Made by a program: the position numbers and the translations under genes
The notes under the pieces: model-generated
Told to the model about the DNA's origin: nothing
The model's database searches: none
What the model saw: only the letters and a program-made list of their open reading frames with translations
NCBI GenBank assembly: GCA_018241225.1
Contig: JAFEEG010000001.1
Coordinates: 186,001 to 250,000, forward strand
Direction of reading: 5' to 3'
Origin: Pseudomonadota bacterium
Lineage (GTDB): Bacteria; Pseudomonadota; Gammaproteobacteria; Burkholderiales; Burkholderiaceae_C
DNA: 64,000 bases
Part shown: positions 8,588 to 16,845 of the stretch, one piece after another
How positions within the stretch are numbered: the first letter of the stretch is position 1
Layout: each line of letters opens with the position of its first letter

Positions 8588-9283
8588 TCAGGTCTTGGAC
8601 TTGCCGGACCGCGGGTAGATCTCGCCGGCGCGCAACAGCTCCAGCACGGTGTCGCGCTTGCGGTTCAGGTGTTCAATCAGCACCTGGCGCATGGCGGCCG
8701 GGTCGTGCTCGGTCAGCGCGTCGATCATTCGCCCGTGCTCGGCCACCGCCCCGGCCCACTTGGCCTCGTCCTGGTTGGTGCGAAAGCGCAGCGACTGCAC
8801 GCGTGCGTTGATGGAGCGGTAGGTGCTGGTGAGCACCGGGTTCTTGGCCGCGTCGTTGATCGCGGCGTGGATTCGCGCGTTGATGCGGTAGTAGCCGGAC
8901 AGGTCGCGCCGCGCAAAGCAGGCCAGCATTTCGTAGTGCAGTGCACGCAGCTCGGCCAGTTCCGCGTCGGTGATGCGCTGCGCAGCCAGCTCGCCGGACA
9001 GGCCTTCGAGCGTGGCGAGCAGCTCAAAGGTATTGACCACATCCGCCTCGGTCAGCTTGACGGCCACCGCGCCCCGGTTGGGCAGCAGGTCCACCAGGCC
9101 CTCGGCGGCCAGCAGCTTGATGGCCTCGCGAAGCGGCGTGCGCGATACGCGCAGCTGCTCGCACAGCTCGCGCTCGTTGAGCTTGGCGCCGGGCGCGATG
9201 TGGCCCTCGATGAGCATGGTCCGCAGCCGCGACGCTACCTGGTCATGCAGCGCCAGCCGCGAGATTTCAATCACTTCCGCCAT
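8588..9283 (-). CDS. GntR-family transcriptional regulator (FCD/FadR subfamily)
   Basis: A 231-residue regulator with an N-terminal winged helix (about 10-75, with LNERELCEQLRVSRTPLREAIKLL as the helix-turn-helix core) and an all-helical FCD ligand domain (about 85-215) whose metal-site histidines are suggested by RIHAAIND and EHGRMIDAL. FCD regulators usually respond to small carboxylates. ATG 9283 has GGAAAG at good spacing and is preferred over an upstream in-frame start at 9334. The gene is divergent from the aminotransferase and its stop is 13 bp from the start of the ydiJ-type gene. Two matching 13-bp sites lie in the divergent gap and are probably its operators. Confidence 0.87.
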   Translation of the reverse strand: MAEVIEISRLALHDQVASRLRTMLIEGHIAPGAKLNERELCEQLRVSRTPLREAIKLLAAEGLVDLLPNRGAVAVKLTEADVVNTFELLATLEGLSGELAAQRITDAELAELRALHYEMLACFARRDLSGYYRINARIHAAINDAAKNPVLTSTYRSINARVQSLRFRTNQDEAKWAGAVAEHGRMIDALTEHDPAAMRQVLIEHLNRKRDTVLELLRAGEIYPRSGKSKT

Positions 9284-9306
9284 CGGTTCACTTTCCTTCG
9301 TTTTGA

Positions 9307-9319
9307 TTTTGCATGCAAA
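9307..9319. promoter_or_regulatory. Candidate GntR operator 1
   Basis: TTTTGCATGCAAA, containing a perfect 12-bp palindrome (9308-9319), 24 bp upstream of the gntR start. It shares 12 of 13 bases with the site at 9373-9385 on the other side of the divergent gap. Confidence 0.55.
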
Positions 9320-9372
9320 TTTGGAAAGCCTCAACCCAAGTACTTAGGGGATAACGATCATCTTGTTTTGTG

Positions 9373-9387
9373 TTTTGAATGCAAAAC
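9373..9387. promoter_or_regulatory. Candidate GntR operator 2
   Basis: TTTTGAATGCAAAAC; with the preceding G it forms GTTTTG-N4-CAAAAC, a 16-bp inverted repeat. It ends 23 bp before the aminotransferase start, mirroring the distance of operator 1 from gntR. The paired placement suggests one regulator acting on both divergent promoters. Confidence 0.55.
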
Positions 9388-9410
9388 TAAAAAAAGAAAG
9401 GACAGTTTCC

Positions 9411-10652
9411 ATGCTTCAACTCGACTCCCACCCCACCGGCCGGCACTTCCTGCAGATCCCCGGACCGAGCCCGGTGCCCGAGCGCATCCTGCGTGCGATG
9501 AGCCTGCCCACCATCGACCATCGCGGCCCCGAATTCGGCGCACTGGGGCGGCAGGTGCTCTCGGGAATCCGCAAGGTCTTCAAGACGCAACACCCGGTCA
9601 TCATCTATCCGGCCTCGGGCACCGGGGCCTGGGAAGCAGCCTTGTCGAACACGCTCAGCCCCGGCGACCACGTGCTGATGTTCGAGACCGGCCATTTCGC
9701 ATCGTTGTGGCAGAAGATGGCCGCGCGGCTGGGGGTCTCGACCGAATTCCTGGCCTGGGGTGGAAGCGACCAGCACCTGCCCAACGCGCCCGGCTGGCGC
9801 CACGGCGTGCAGGCCGACATGATCGAGGCGCGGCTGCGCAAGGACACCGAGAAGAAGATCAAGGCCGTGTGCGTGGTGCACAACGAGACCTCGACCGGCG
9901 TGACCTCCGACATCGCCTCGGTGCGTCGCGCCATCGATGCGGCCGGGCACCCTGCCCTGCTGATGGTCGACAGCATCTCGGGCCTGGCGAGCGCGGACTT
10001 GCGCCATGACGAATGGGGCGTGGACGTCACCGTCAGTGGTTCGCAAAAGGGCCTGATGCTGCCGCCGGGCATCAGCTTCAACGCCATCTCGCCGCGCGCC
10101 CTCGAAGCGTCCAGAAGCGCCAGGCTGCCGCACTCGTTCTGGGCCTGGGACGAGATCGTCGAGATGAACAAGGACGGCTACTGGCCCTACACGCCCAACA
10201 CCAACCTGCTGTATGGCCTGTCGGAGTCGCTGGACATGATCCTGGGCGAAGGCCTGGACAAGGTCTTCGCACGCCATCAGCGCTGGGCCGCCGGCGTGCG
10301 CGCCGCGGTCAACGCCTGGGGCCTGCCGATCCAGTGCGCGGACCCGGCCCTGTATTCGCCGGTGCTCACCGGCGTGATCACGCCCGAAGGCGTGGATGCT
10401 GACGCGGTGCGCCGCCTCATCCACCAGCGCTTCGACATGTCGCTGGGCACGGGCCTGGGCAAGCTCAAGGGCCGCATGTTCCGCATGGGCCACCTGGGCG
10501 ACAGCAACGACCTCACGCTCATCGCCATGGTCTCGGGTGTCGAGATGGGGCTCAAGCTCTCTGGCGTGAAGCTCGCAGGCAGCGGTGTGCAGGCCGCGAT
10601 GGAGCATTTCGCCGCCCATGCCGCGCCGGCCGCCCTGCTCAAGGCGGCCTGA
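9411..10652 (+). CDS. Serine/alanine--glyoxylate aminotransferase (PLP, class V)
   Basis: PLP-dependent transaminase that converts glyoxylate to glycine with serine or alanine as donor. The 413-residue protein has the class V layout: IPGPSPVPERI at 16-26 followed by the DHRGPEF motif at 36-42 typical of serine-glyoxylate/AGXT enzymes, the cofactor aspartate in LLMVDSISG (D187), and the Schiff-base lysine in SGSQKGLMLPPG (K213). ATG 9411 has GAAAGGACAG upstream; an earlier start at 9363 runs through the operator and is rejected. It is divergent from gntR and ydiJ and is followed 37 bp later by a Bug receptor, so it may process an imported or oxidised C2-C3 acid. Confidence 0.87.
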   Translation: MLQLDSHPTGRHFLQIPGPSPVPERILRAMSLPTIDHRGPEFGALGRQVLSGIRKVFKTQHPVIIYPASGTGAWEAALSNTLSPGDHVLMFETGHFASLWQKMAARLGVSTEFLAWGGSDQHLPNAPGWRHGVQADMIEARLRKDTEKKIKAVCVVHNETSTGVTSDIASVRRAIDAAGHPALLMVDSISGLASADLRHDEWGVDVTVSGSQKGLMLPPGISFNAISPRALEASRSARLPHSFWAWDEIVEMNKDGYWPYTPNTNLLYGLSESLDMILGEGLDKVFARHQRWAAGVRAAVNAWGLPIQCADPALYSPVLTGVITPEGVDADAVRRLIHQRFDMSLGTGLGKLKGRMFRMGHLGDSNDLTLIAMVSGVEMGLKLSGVKLAGSGVQAAMEHFAAHAAPAALLKAA

Positions 10653-10689
10653 GCGCCAACGCGTTCAACCACAAGAAAGCGGAGACAAC

Positions 10690-11667
10690 ATGCAACGACG
10701 CTCCTTCATCCAGGCAGCTGGTGCCGCGGCCGCCACCCTTGGCGTGCCCGGCGTGTTCGCGCAGGACTGGCCTTCCGGCCCGGTGCGCATCGTGGTGGGC
10801 TTTCCGCCAGGCGGCGGCACCGACGCGCTGGCCCGCGTGGTCGCGCAGAAGCTGACGGTGATGTGGAACCAGCCCGTCGTTGTGGAAAACAAGGGCGGCG
10901 TGGCCGGCGTGCTGGCGGCCGAGTACGTGGCTACGCAGCCCAGCGACGGCAGCACGCTCTTGATGGCACACATCAACAGCCACGCGCTGGCGCCGAGCCT
11001 GCAGCCCAAGCTGCGCTACAACGTGGAGCGCGACTTCGTGCCGATCGTTCTGGTGGGCGTGACGCCCAACCTGCTCATCGCCAGCCCTGCGCAGAAGGCC
11101 GTGACGGTCAAGGACATCACCGCCTTGTGCGCCGCCACGCCGGGACAGGTCAGCTTCGGCTCGGCCGGCGCGGGCTCCGCGCAGCATCTGGCGCTGGAGA
11201 TGTACAAGCTGCAGGCCAAGGTGGATGCACTGCATGTGCCGTACAAAGGCAGCGGCCCCTTGCTGGCCGACCTGATGGGCGGCCAGATCCAGTACAGCTT
11301 CGAGACCATGACGGCAGCCACGCCTCACGTGAAGAGCGGCAAGGTGGTAGGCGTTGCGCAGACGCGGCTCAAGCGCGCCAAGGGTCACCCCAACATTCCG
11401 ACCATGCAGGAGCAAGGCTTCGAGGGCTTCGAAGCCACCACCTGGTATGGGCTGGCCGGCCCCGGCAAGCTGCCCTCCAGCGTGGCCGACAAGATCAACC
11501 GCGACGTCAACACGATACTGGCCATGCCCGATGTGCAGGAAAAGCTCGACAACTACGGCGCCGAGGACGGCGGCGGCTCGCGCGAGAAGTTCGCCAAGTT
11601 CATCTCCAGCGAAATCGACAAGTGGGGCCGCGTCGTCAGGGACGGCAAGGTGAAGGTCGATGCCTGA
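10690..11667 (+). CDS. Bug-family periplasmic tripartite-tricarboxylate receptor (TctC-like)
   Basis: Secreted solute receptor of 325 residues. A signal peptide with the twin-arginine-like start MQRRSFIQAAGAAAATLG ends near VFAQD. The mature start RIVVGFPPGGGTDALARVVAQKL is the hallmark of Bug proteins, and the second hallmark VENKGGVAGVLAAEYV follows. Bug proteins bind small carboxylates or amino acids and commonly occur without membrane partners in Burkholderiales, as here. ATG 10690 is preceded by GCGGAGACAAC. Position 37 bp after the aminotransferase suggests the same operon and a ligand linked to glyoxylate or amino-acid metabolism. Confidence 0.88.
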   Translation: MQRRSFIQAAGAAAATLGVPGVFAQDWPSGPVRIVVGFPPGGGTDALARVVAQKLTVMWNQPVVVENKGGVAGVLAAEYVATQPSDGSTLLMAHINSHALAPSLQPKLRYNVERDFVPIVLVGVTPNLLIASPAQKAVTVKDITALCAATPGQVSFGSAGAGSAQHLALEMYKLQAKVDALHVPYKGSGPLLADLMGGQIQYSFETMTAATPHVKSGKVVGVAQTRLKRAKGHPNIPTMQEQGFEGFEATTWYGLAGPGKLPSSVADKINRDVNTILAMPDVQEKLDNYGAEDGGGSREKFAKFISSEIDKWGRVVRDGKVKVDA

Positions 11668-11817
11668 ATAGCGAAAACCAAAGCGCGCGTTTTTCCACCA
11701 ACGCCGTGGACATCGCTGTGGACAACTAACTGCAAAACTCTGCAAAGCGGCGCCAGCCGGGGCTTCCAACACAATGCCCGCCAAACAGGCAGGCCGGCGG
11801 CCCTATGCTTGCGGCCC

Positions 11818-12657
11818 ATGTTGACCCTGACCCGAATGACACTGCAGCGCGCCAGATCCGAGCGGCTGCCCCAAGTGGCTGCAAGCCTGGCGTTCACCAC
11901 CTTGCTGTCCATCGTGCCGGTGCTGGCGGCCAGCTTCGCGCTGTTCACGCGCTTTCCGGCCTTTCGCAAGATCAAGGACGCGCTGCAGGAATTCCTCTTG
12001 AGCAGGCTGATCCCGGCGGACATTGCGCAGACGGTCTTGAAGTACCTCAACCTGTTCGCCTCCAACGCCAAGAGCCTGCCCTGGATGAGTTCGCTCATCC
12101 TGCTGGGCTCGGCCGTCGCCATGCTGCTGACGGTGGAGAACGCAATGAACCAGATGTGGCAGGTCAAGAAGAACCGCCCCTTCTTCAAGCGGGTCGGCAT
12201 GTACTTGCTGATGCTGGCCATCGGCCCGCTCGTCGTGGGCCTGAGCCTCTGGGCAAGCTCCTACGTGCTGGCCGCTTCCATGGGCCTGATCGGGGCGCTG
12301 CCCAGGTCGCTGGCGCTCGCCATCGACCTCGCGCCCCTCGCACTGGGCGTGGCCGCCATGGCCAGCCTGTTCTACTTCCTGCCCAACACGAAGGTGCTGC
12401 TGCGCGATGCCATCGCGGGCGGTGCCGTGGCGAGCGTGGCCTTCGAGTTGGGCAAGCGCGGATTCGCTGCCTACCTGGTCAAGCTGCCAACCTACAAGGC
12501 CCTGTACGGCACGCTCGCGGTGTTGCCGATGTTCCTGTTGTGGATCTACTTTTCGTGGCTTGTCACGCTGGTTGCGGCCATGGTGACGGCAAACCTGGCG
12601 CAGGCCCGGCGGCGCACCGGGCAGCCGCGTGCGAGGCGCGCCGCGGTCGGGGCCTGA
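11818..12657 (+). CDS. YihY/BrkB-family inner-membrane protein
   Basis: A 279-residue multi-spanning membrane protein of the YihY (formerly RNase BN/BrkB) family. Family signs are the N-terminal LPQVAASLAFTTLLSIVPVLAASFALF (about 19-45), the central VENAMNQMWQVKKNRPFFKRV (about 106-126) and FYFLPNTKVLLRDAIAGG (about 184-201). Six hydrophobic segments are evident. Function is unknown; export or envelope roles have been proposed for the family. A TTG three codons upstream (11809) is possible, but ATG 11818 is preferred. It is flanked by unrelated genes, and the Arg-rich tail is probably cytoplasmic. Confidence 0.83.
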   Translation: MLTLTRMTLQRARSERLPQVAASLAFTTLLSIVPVLAASFALFTRFPAFRKIKDALQEFLLSRLIPADIAQTVLKYLNLFASNAKSLPWMSSLILLGSAVAMLLTVENAMNQMWQVKKNRPFFKRVGMYLLMLAIGPLVVGLSLWASSYVLAASMGLIGALPRSLALAIDLAPLALGVAAMASLFYFLPNTKVLLRDAIAGGAVASVAFELGKRGFAAYLVKLPTYKALYGTLAVLPMFLLWIYFSWLVTLVAAMVTANLAQARRRTGQPRARRAAVGA

Positions 12658-12661
12658 GCCC

Positions 12662-13588
12662 TCAGGTAAGCCGCGTCAACGACGCGGACAGCCGGGCGAA
12701 CGAGCGCAGCATGGCCGCCAGCTGACCCGCCTCCGGCGAAAGCAGGCGCATGGATTTCGAGACGATTCCGATCTGGTGGATCAGCCCCGCCTGTTCAGCC
12801 ACTTCGATCTCGACGAGCTTGCCAACGGTCAGTGGATGCGTCAGCAGCTGGGCAGGCAGCCGTGCCACGCAATCCGAATCCAGCAGCATCGAGATCGCAC
12901 CGAAGATCGAATCGGACACGGCGGCAAAGGTCGGCTCGCGCAGGCGATGCTGAAGAAAAAGCTCCTGGATGCTCTCGTCCTGCTGCCCCGGTCGCGTGGG
13001 GTCGCCCACGACGATCCAGTGGCACGCCGCAAGCTGGCTCACGGACGTGGCGCCACGCAAGGGATGCCCTTCGCGCGCCATGATGGCCGCCCGGCTGGAG
13101 TAAAGCGGCTGCACCTGCAGGTCGTCCGTGCCCAGGTTCTGCGGCAGGCGCATCACGGCAAAGTCCAGGCGGTTGTCCAGCACGGCCGCCACGAGTTCGC
13201 CCGAGGAGCGCTGCGTGAGGTGCACCGTGGTCTTCGGAAAAGCGAGGCGAAAGTCCTTCAGCACGGCCGGCACCAGTTGCAGCGAAGGCTCGACCGACAC
13301 GCCCACCTTCACCTGCTTGATGGCCGGGCGTCGGGTCTTGAGCAGCCAGGCTTCGGCCCGGTCCGCCTCGTGCAGCACGGCCCGCGCATAGGTCATGAAC
13401 TCCTCGCCCTCCGGGCTGAGGGCAATGCCCTGGTGGGCGCGCTGCAGCAGCGCCACGCCGTACTCTTCCTCCAGCTTGGCCAGGCTGCGCGTCAACCCCG
13501 CCTGCGACACATTGAGCGCGCGGGCAGCGGCGCGGTATCCCCCGTGGGACACCACCGCCTGGAGGTCTCTGAGCTGCTGGATTCGCAT
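12662..13588 (-). CDS. LysR-family transcriptional regulator
   Basis: A 308-residue LysR regulator: N-terminal winged helix (residues 1-60, MRIQQLRDLQAVVSHGGYRAAARALNVSQAG segment with the expected S-Q-A-x-L-T-R-S-L helix) and a C-terminal periplasmic-binding-like effector domain (about 90-300). An open frame continues far upstream to 14563, but that extension is the out-of-frame shadow of the Bug gene, so ATG 13588 is used. It stops 4 bp from the convergent yihY gene and is followed upstream by a Bug receptor and an amidohydrolase on the same strand, which are its likely targets. The pattern LysR-Bug-hydrolase is common in Burkholderiales catabolic units. Confidence 0.86.
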   Translation of the reverse strand: MRIQQLRDLQAVVSHGGYRAAARALNVSQAGLTRSLAKLEEEYGVALLQRAHQGIALSPEGEEFMTYARAVLHEADRAEAWLLKTRRPAIKQVKVGVSVEPSLQLVPAVLKDFRLAFPKTTVHLTQRSSGELVAAVLDNRLDFAVMRLPQNLGTDDLQVQPLYSSRAAIMAREGHPLRGATSVSQLAACHWIVVGDPTRPGQQDESIQELFLQHRLREPTFAAVSDSIFGAISMLLDSDCVARLPAQLLTHPLTVGKLVEIEVAEQAGLIHQIGIVSKSMRLLSPEAGQLAAMLRSFARLSASLTRLT

Positions 13589-13665
13589 GCTCGGATGGTA
13601 GTGGACGCCCCTGGCGGCCACGCCATCACGATGCACGGCAGCGGCGGCATCTCGCCGCTGCTCGC

Positions 13666-14625
13666 TCACTCGGCCTTGAAGCCGGAGCTCTTGATGGGCG
13701 CTTCCCAGCGCGCCAGCTGGGCGGCCTGGGTGGCCGCCAGGTCGGCCGGGCCCGCATACGCCGGCACAAGGCCCAGGGCGTAGACGCGCTCCACCACGTC
13801 CGGTTGCTTCATGGCGTCGGCCACCGCGCGGCTCAGGCGCTGCACCGTCTCGCTGCTCATGTGCGCGGGCCCGTACAGGCCGAAGAAGGCGTCGGCGGTG
13901 AAGTCGACGCCGGCTTCCTTCGCGGTGGGCACATCGGGCAGCGAGCGGTTGCGCTGCTGCCCCGTCACCGCCAGGATGCGTACCTTTCCTGCCTTGTGGT
14001 GCTCGATGGTCTCGGAGGCCGTGTCCACCATCAGCGGGATCTGCCCCGCGATCAGGTCCTGCGCGGCCGGCGCGCCGCCCCGGTAGGCCACGTGCGTCAT
14101 GGGCACGCCCGCGGCCTGCGACAGCAGCAGGCCGGCGAAGTGCGGCACGGTGCCGGCGCCCGAGCTGGCAAAGTTGGCCTTCGTCGGGTTGGCCTTCATC
14201 CATGCCAGCACGGCCTTGAGGTCGCCCGCGGGCGCGGCCGGGCCGGCGGTGATCGCGAAATCGAAGGTGCTTGCCTGGGCGATCGGCGTGAAGTCCTTGA
14301 CCGTGTCGTAGCCCAGGTTCTCGTAGAGCCACGGATGGATGACCAGCGCGCCGCTGGGCGAGAGCACCAGCGTGTTGCCGTCCGGCGCGGAGCGCTTGAG
14401 CTCGCTCAGCGCCAGGCGCCCGCCGGCCCCCGGCTTGTTGTCCACGATCACGCTTTGCTGCAGCGACACGCGCATCTTGTCGGCCAGCATTCGGGCCACC
14501 ACGTCGACCGAGCCGCCGGGCGGAAAGCCGACGATGATGCGCACGGTCCTTTCCTGGGCCCAACTGGCGGCCGGTGCCGCGAGCGTGGCCGCTCCAAGGG
14601 CCATGGCTTGACGTCTGTTGATCAC
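13666..14625 (-). CDS. Bug-family periplasmic tripartite-tricarboxylate receptor
   Basis: Secreted 319-residue receptor. A signal peptide beginning MINRRQAMALGAATLAAPA ends at about ASWAQ; the mature protein starts RTVRIIVGFPPGGSVDVVARMLADKM, the Bug signature, with the second signature VDNKPGAGGRLALSEL following. The ligand is unknown. It is transcribed in line with, and 61 bp after, an amidohydrolase and 77 bp before a LysR gene. The most natural reading is a small unit that binds or takes up an aromatic or dicarboxylic acid and hydrolyses or decarboxylates it. Confidence 0.88.
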   Translation of the reverse strand: MINRRQAMALGAATLAAPAASWAQERTVRIIVGFPPGGSVDVVARMLADKMRVSLQQSVIVDNKPGAGGRLALSELKRSAPDGNTLVLSPSGALVIHPWLYENLGYDTVKDFTPIAQASTFDFAITAGPAAPAGDLKAVLAWMKANPTKANFASSGAGTVPHFAGLLLSQAAGVPMTHVAYRGGAPAAQDLIAGQIPLMVDTASETIEHHKAGKVRILAVTGQQRNRSLPDVPTAKEAGVDFTADAFFGLYGPAHMSSETVQRLSRAVADAMKQPDVVERVYALGLVPAYAGPADLAATQAAQLARWEAPIKSSGFKAE

Positions 14626-14686
14626 GTTTTGTCTCCTCTTCTTGTTGATGACCGGGTTGGCGCGGCGCGCTCGAAGCCGAGCCGGC

Positions 14687-15667
14687 TCAGAACGCGAAGA
14701 TGCGCTGTGCGTTGCCCGAGCGAATGGCGCGCATCGAGGCTTCGGGCAGCGCGGCCGTGTTGGCCATGGATCCGCTCGTGTCGTGCACCCAGTGCGGCCA
14801 GTCGGTGCCGAACATGACGTGCTCGTCGCCCACCACCGACACCAGGTAGCGCAAGGCCCCCAGGTTGTAGGTGATGGTGTCGTAGTAGATGTGCCGCAGG
14901 TAGTCGGTGGGCTTGTGCTTCATCTTGCGGCGCGAGGCCAGCTCGACCTCGTCACCCTTCTCGAAGCGGCCCACGAGGTAGGGCAACGTGCCGCCGCCGT
15001 GCGAGGCGATGATCTTCAGGTTCGGGAAGCGGTCGAAGAATCCGTCGAAGATCATGCGGGTGATGGCCAGCGTGGTGTCGAACATGAAGCCGACCGACCA
15101 GCTCAGGTCGAACTGGGTCATGTCCATGGCGTCGACGCCGGGCGGATCGGTGGGGTGCACCAGCACCGGCAGCTTGCGCGCGTCGATGGCCTGCCAGATG
15201 GGTGCGAACATCGGGTCGGTCAGGCTCTTGCCCGAGATATTGGCCAGCACCATGACACCGACCGCGCCGCGCGCGCAGGCGCGCTCGAGCTCTTCCACTG
15301 CACGCTGCGGGTATTCCCAGGGCAGCGACGCAAACCAGCGGATGCGGTCCGGGTGCTGCGTCTGCGCATCGGCCACGTTGTCGTTGGCCTCGCGCGCCAC
15401 AGCCACGCTGACTTCCTCGCCGCCCCAGTAGACATTCGGGCAGGTCAGCGACACCACCGAGACATCGACCTTGGCCTGGTTCATGTGCTCGATGCGCAGG
15501 TCCCAGTCGAAATGGCCCTTCTGGGGAAGCACCACCGGCGTGTTGCCGCGAAAGATCTCGCGCTGCCCGTCGGGGCGCGTCTGCACGTTGTAGACGCCAC
15601 CCTTTTCCTTGAGCGCCTCCAGCCAGCGGGTGGTAAACATGTGGGTGTGAACGTCGATGGTCGTCAT
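14687..15667 (-). CDS. Amidohydrolase-2 family metal enzyme (ACMSD/resorcylate-decarboxylase-like)
   Basis: A TIM-barrel amidohydrolase_2 protein of 326 residues. The metal-binding start MTTIDVHTHMF gives the H-x-H at residues 6-8; LPVLVHPTDPPG supplies the barrel histidine, IIASHGGGTLPYLVGRFEKG the next, and VMFGTDWPHWV the final aspartate. This order and the SHGGG and GTDWPH motifs are typical of the ACMSD/gamma-resorcylate decarboxylase branch, which usually decarboxylates aromatic acids or semialdehydes rather than hydrolysing amides. ATG 15667 is chosen because the metal motif begins five residues later; an upstream start at 15733 adds an unconserved tail. It leads a same-strand group with the Bug receptor and LysR gene. 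Confidence 0.8.
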   Translation of the reverse strand: MTTIDVHTHMFTTRWLEALKEKGGVYNVQTRPDGQREIFRGNTPVVLPQKGHFDWDLRIEHMNQAKVDVSVVSLTCPNVYWGGEEVSVAVAREANDNVADAQTQHPDRIRWFASLPWEYPQRAVEELERACARGAVGVMVLANISGKSLTDPMFAPIWQAIDARKLPVLVHPTDPPGVDAMDMTQFDLSWSVGFMFDTTLAITRMIFDGFFDRFPNLKIIASHGGGTLPYLVGRFEKGDEVELASRRKMKHKPTDYLRHIYYDTITYNLGALRYLVSVVGDEHVMFGTDWPHWVHDTSGSMANTAALPEASMRAIRSGNAQRIFAF

Positions 15668-15831
15668 GCCTGTCGGTTTCCGGTTTCTCGTGATGGATGG
15701 ACTGGCAAGCCCAGGCAAGTCCGGGGCCTGCAAACACGTCGCGGATGTTCGGGCAAACCGGAAACGCCGGCCAGTTGGGCAAGTGATTCGCGATGACTTT
15801 TCGTCATCGGTCCTCGCCCCTCGGAGCGCTG

Positions 15832-16734
15832 CTACTCGTCGAAGGGCCGCTGGCCCAGCACGCCGACCACGTGATCGACAAAGCAGGTGATGCGCGAGGC
15901 CAGCGCGGTGTTGCGGTAGTACACCGCGCTGATCGGCTGGCGCACGTCGAGCGTCTGGCGCTGGAACAGCGGCACCAGAGCGCCGCTCTTGCGATCCTCG
16001 CGGGTCATGAAGTCCGACAGGCAGACCACGCCCAGGCCGGCCAGGGCCATCTGCCGCAACGTCTCGCCGCTGGACGAGGCAATGGCCGGCTGGATGCGAA
16101 CGACGTTGCCGTCGGCATCACGCAGCGGCCAGTCGTTGAGCGACTCGGGCTGGCTGAACCCCAGCAGCGTGTGCTGCGCCAGCTGCGCGGGCCGCATGAG
16201 CGTGCCATGTCGCTTGAGGTAGGCCGGGCTGGCAAGCACACGCACGCGGCTGGTGCCCACCGGCCGGGCGTGCAGGGTGGAGTCCTTCAATGCGCCGATG
16301 CGAAAGGCGACGTCGGTGCGCTTTTCGATGAGGTCGATGATGCCCTCGTTCGAGTTCAGCTCCAGCTCCACACCCGGATAGCGGGCGCGAAAGCCCTCCA
16401 GCAAGGGCACGATGACATGCAGCATGAAGGGCGTGGCGGCATCGACGCGCAGCCGCCCCACCGGCTGCATGCGGCGCGCGGCCATCTGCTCCTCGGCCGC
16501 GTCCACCGAGGAGAGGATGGCCCGGGCGTGCTCCAGGAAGGCCGCGCCCTCCTCCGTCAATTCGAGGCGCCGCGTCGTGCGGCGCAGCAGCGTGGTCTGC
16601 AGCTTCTGCTCCAGCCGGCCCAGGGTGCGGCTGGTGGCAGAGATGGTCAGGCCCAGCTGCTCGGCCGCGGCGGTGATGGAGCCCGTGTCCACCACGGCGG
16701 CAAAGGCCTGCAGCTCGTCGAGGGTGGTTTTCAT
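15832..16734 (-). CDS. LysR-family regulator, YafC-like
   Basis: A 300-residue LysR protein with the winged helix at residues 1-60 (TLDELQAFAAVVDTGSITAAAEQLG) and a CrgA-like effector domain. It is divergent from an aldo/keto reductase of the DkgB type with only 111 bp between start codons. In E. coli, yafC (LysR) lies next to dkgB, so this pair repeats a known arrangement and the regulator probably controls the reductase operon. A perfect 17-bp palindrome with the LysR T-N11-A form lies 1 bp upstream of its start, suggesting autoregulation. Confidence 0.85.
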   Translation of the reverse strand: MKTTLDELQAFAAVVDTGSITAAAEQLGLTISATSRTLGRLEQKLQTTLLRRTTRRLELTEEGAAFLEHARAILSSVDAAEEQMAARRMQPVGRLRVDAATPFMLHVIVPLLEGFRARYPGVELELNSNEGIIDLIEKRTDVAFRIGALKDSTLHARPVGTSRVRVLASPAYLKRHGTLMRPAQLAQHTLLGFSQPESLNDWPLRDADGNVVRIQPAIASSSGETLRQMALAGLGVVCLSDFMTREDRKSGALVPLFQRQTLDVRQPISAVYYRNTALASRITCFVDHVVGVLGQRPFDE

Positions 16735-16735
16735 A

Positions 16736-16752
16736 TTTGATTTCTAATCAAA
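16736..16752. promoter_or_regulatory. LysR-type operator between yafC-like and dkgB-like genes
   Basis: TTTGATT-TCT-AATCAAA, perfect 7-bp arms and containing the T-N11-A LysR core. It abuts the yafC-like start codon and lies 93 bp upstream of the dkgB-like start, so binding there could block self-expression and activate the reductase operon. Confidence 0.55.
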
Positions 16753-16845
16753 AGAGTTTGCCGGATACGGGGCTTAATCCGCAAATATAAACGCAGCACA
16801 CTGAGGGCCATCGCAGAACTTGCACTCACACCTTCAGGAGCTTTC

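Noticed and set aside
13589..14563. N-terminal extension of the LysR gene to 14563
   Set aside because: The extension is an out-of-frame reading of the Bug receptor gene; the LysR fold begins exactly at ATG 13588.
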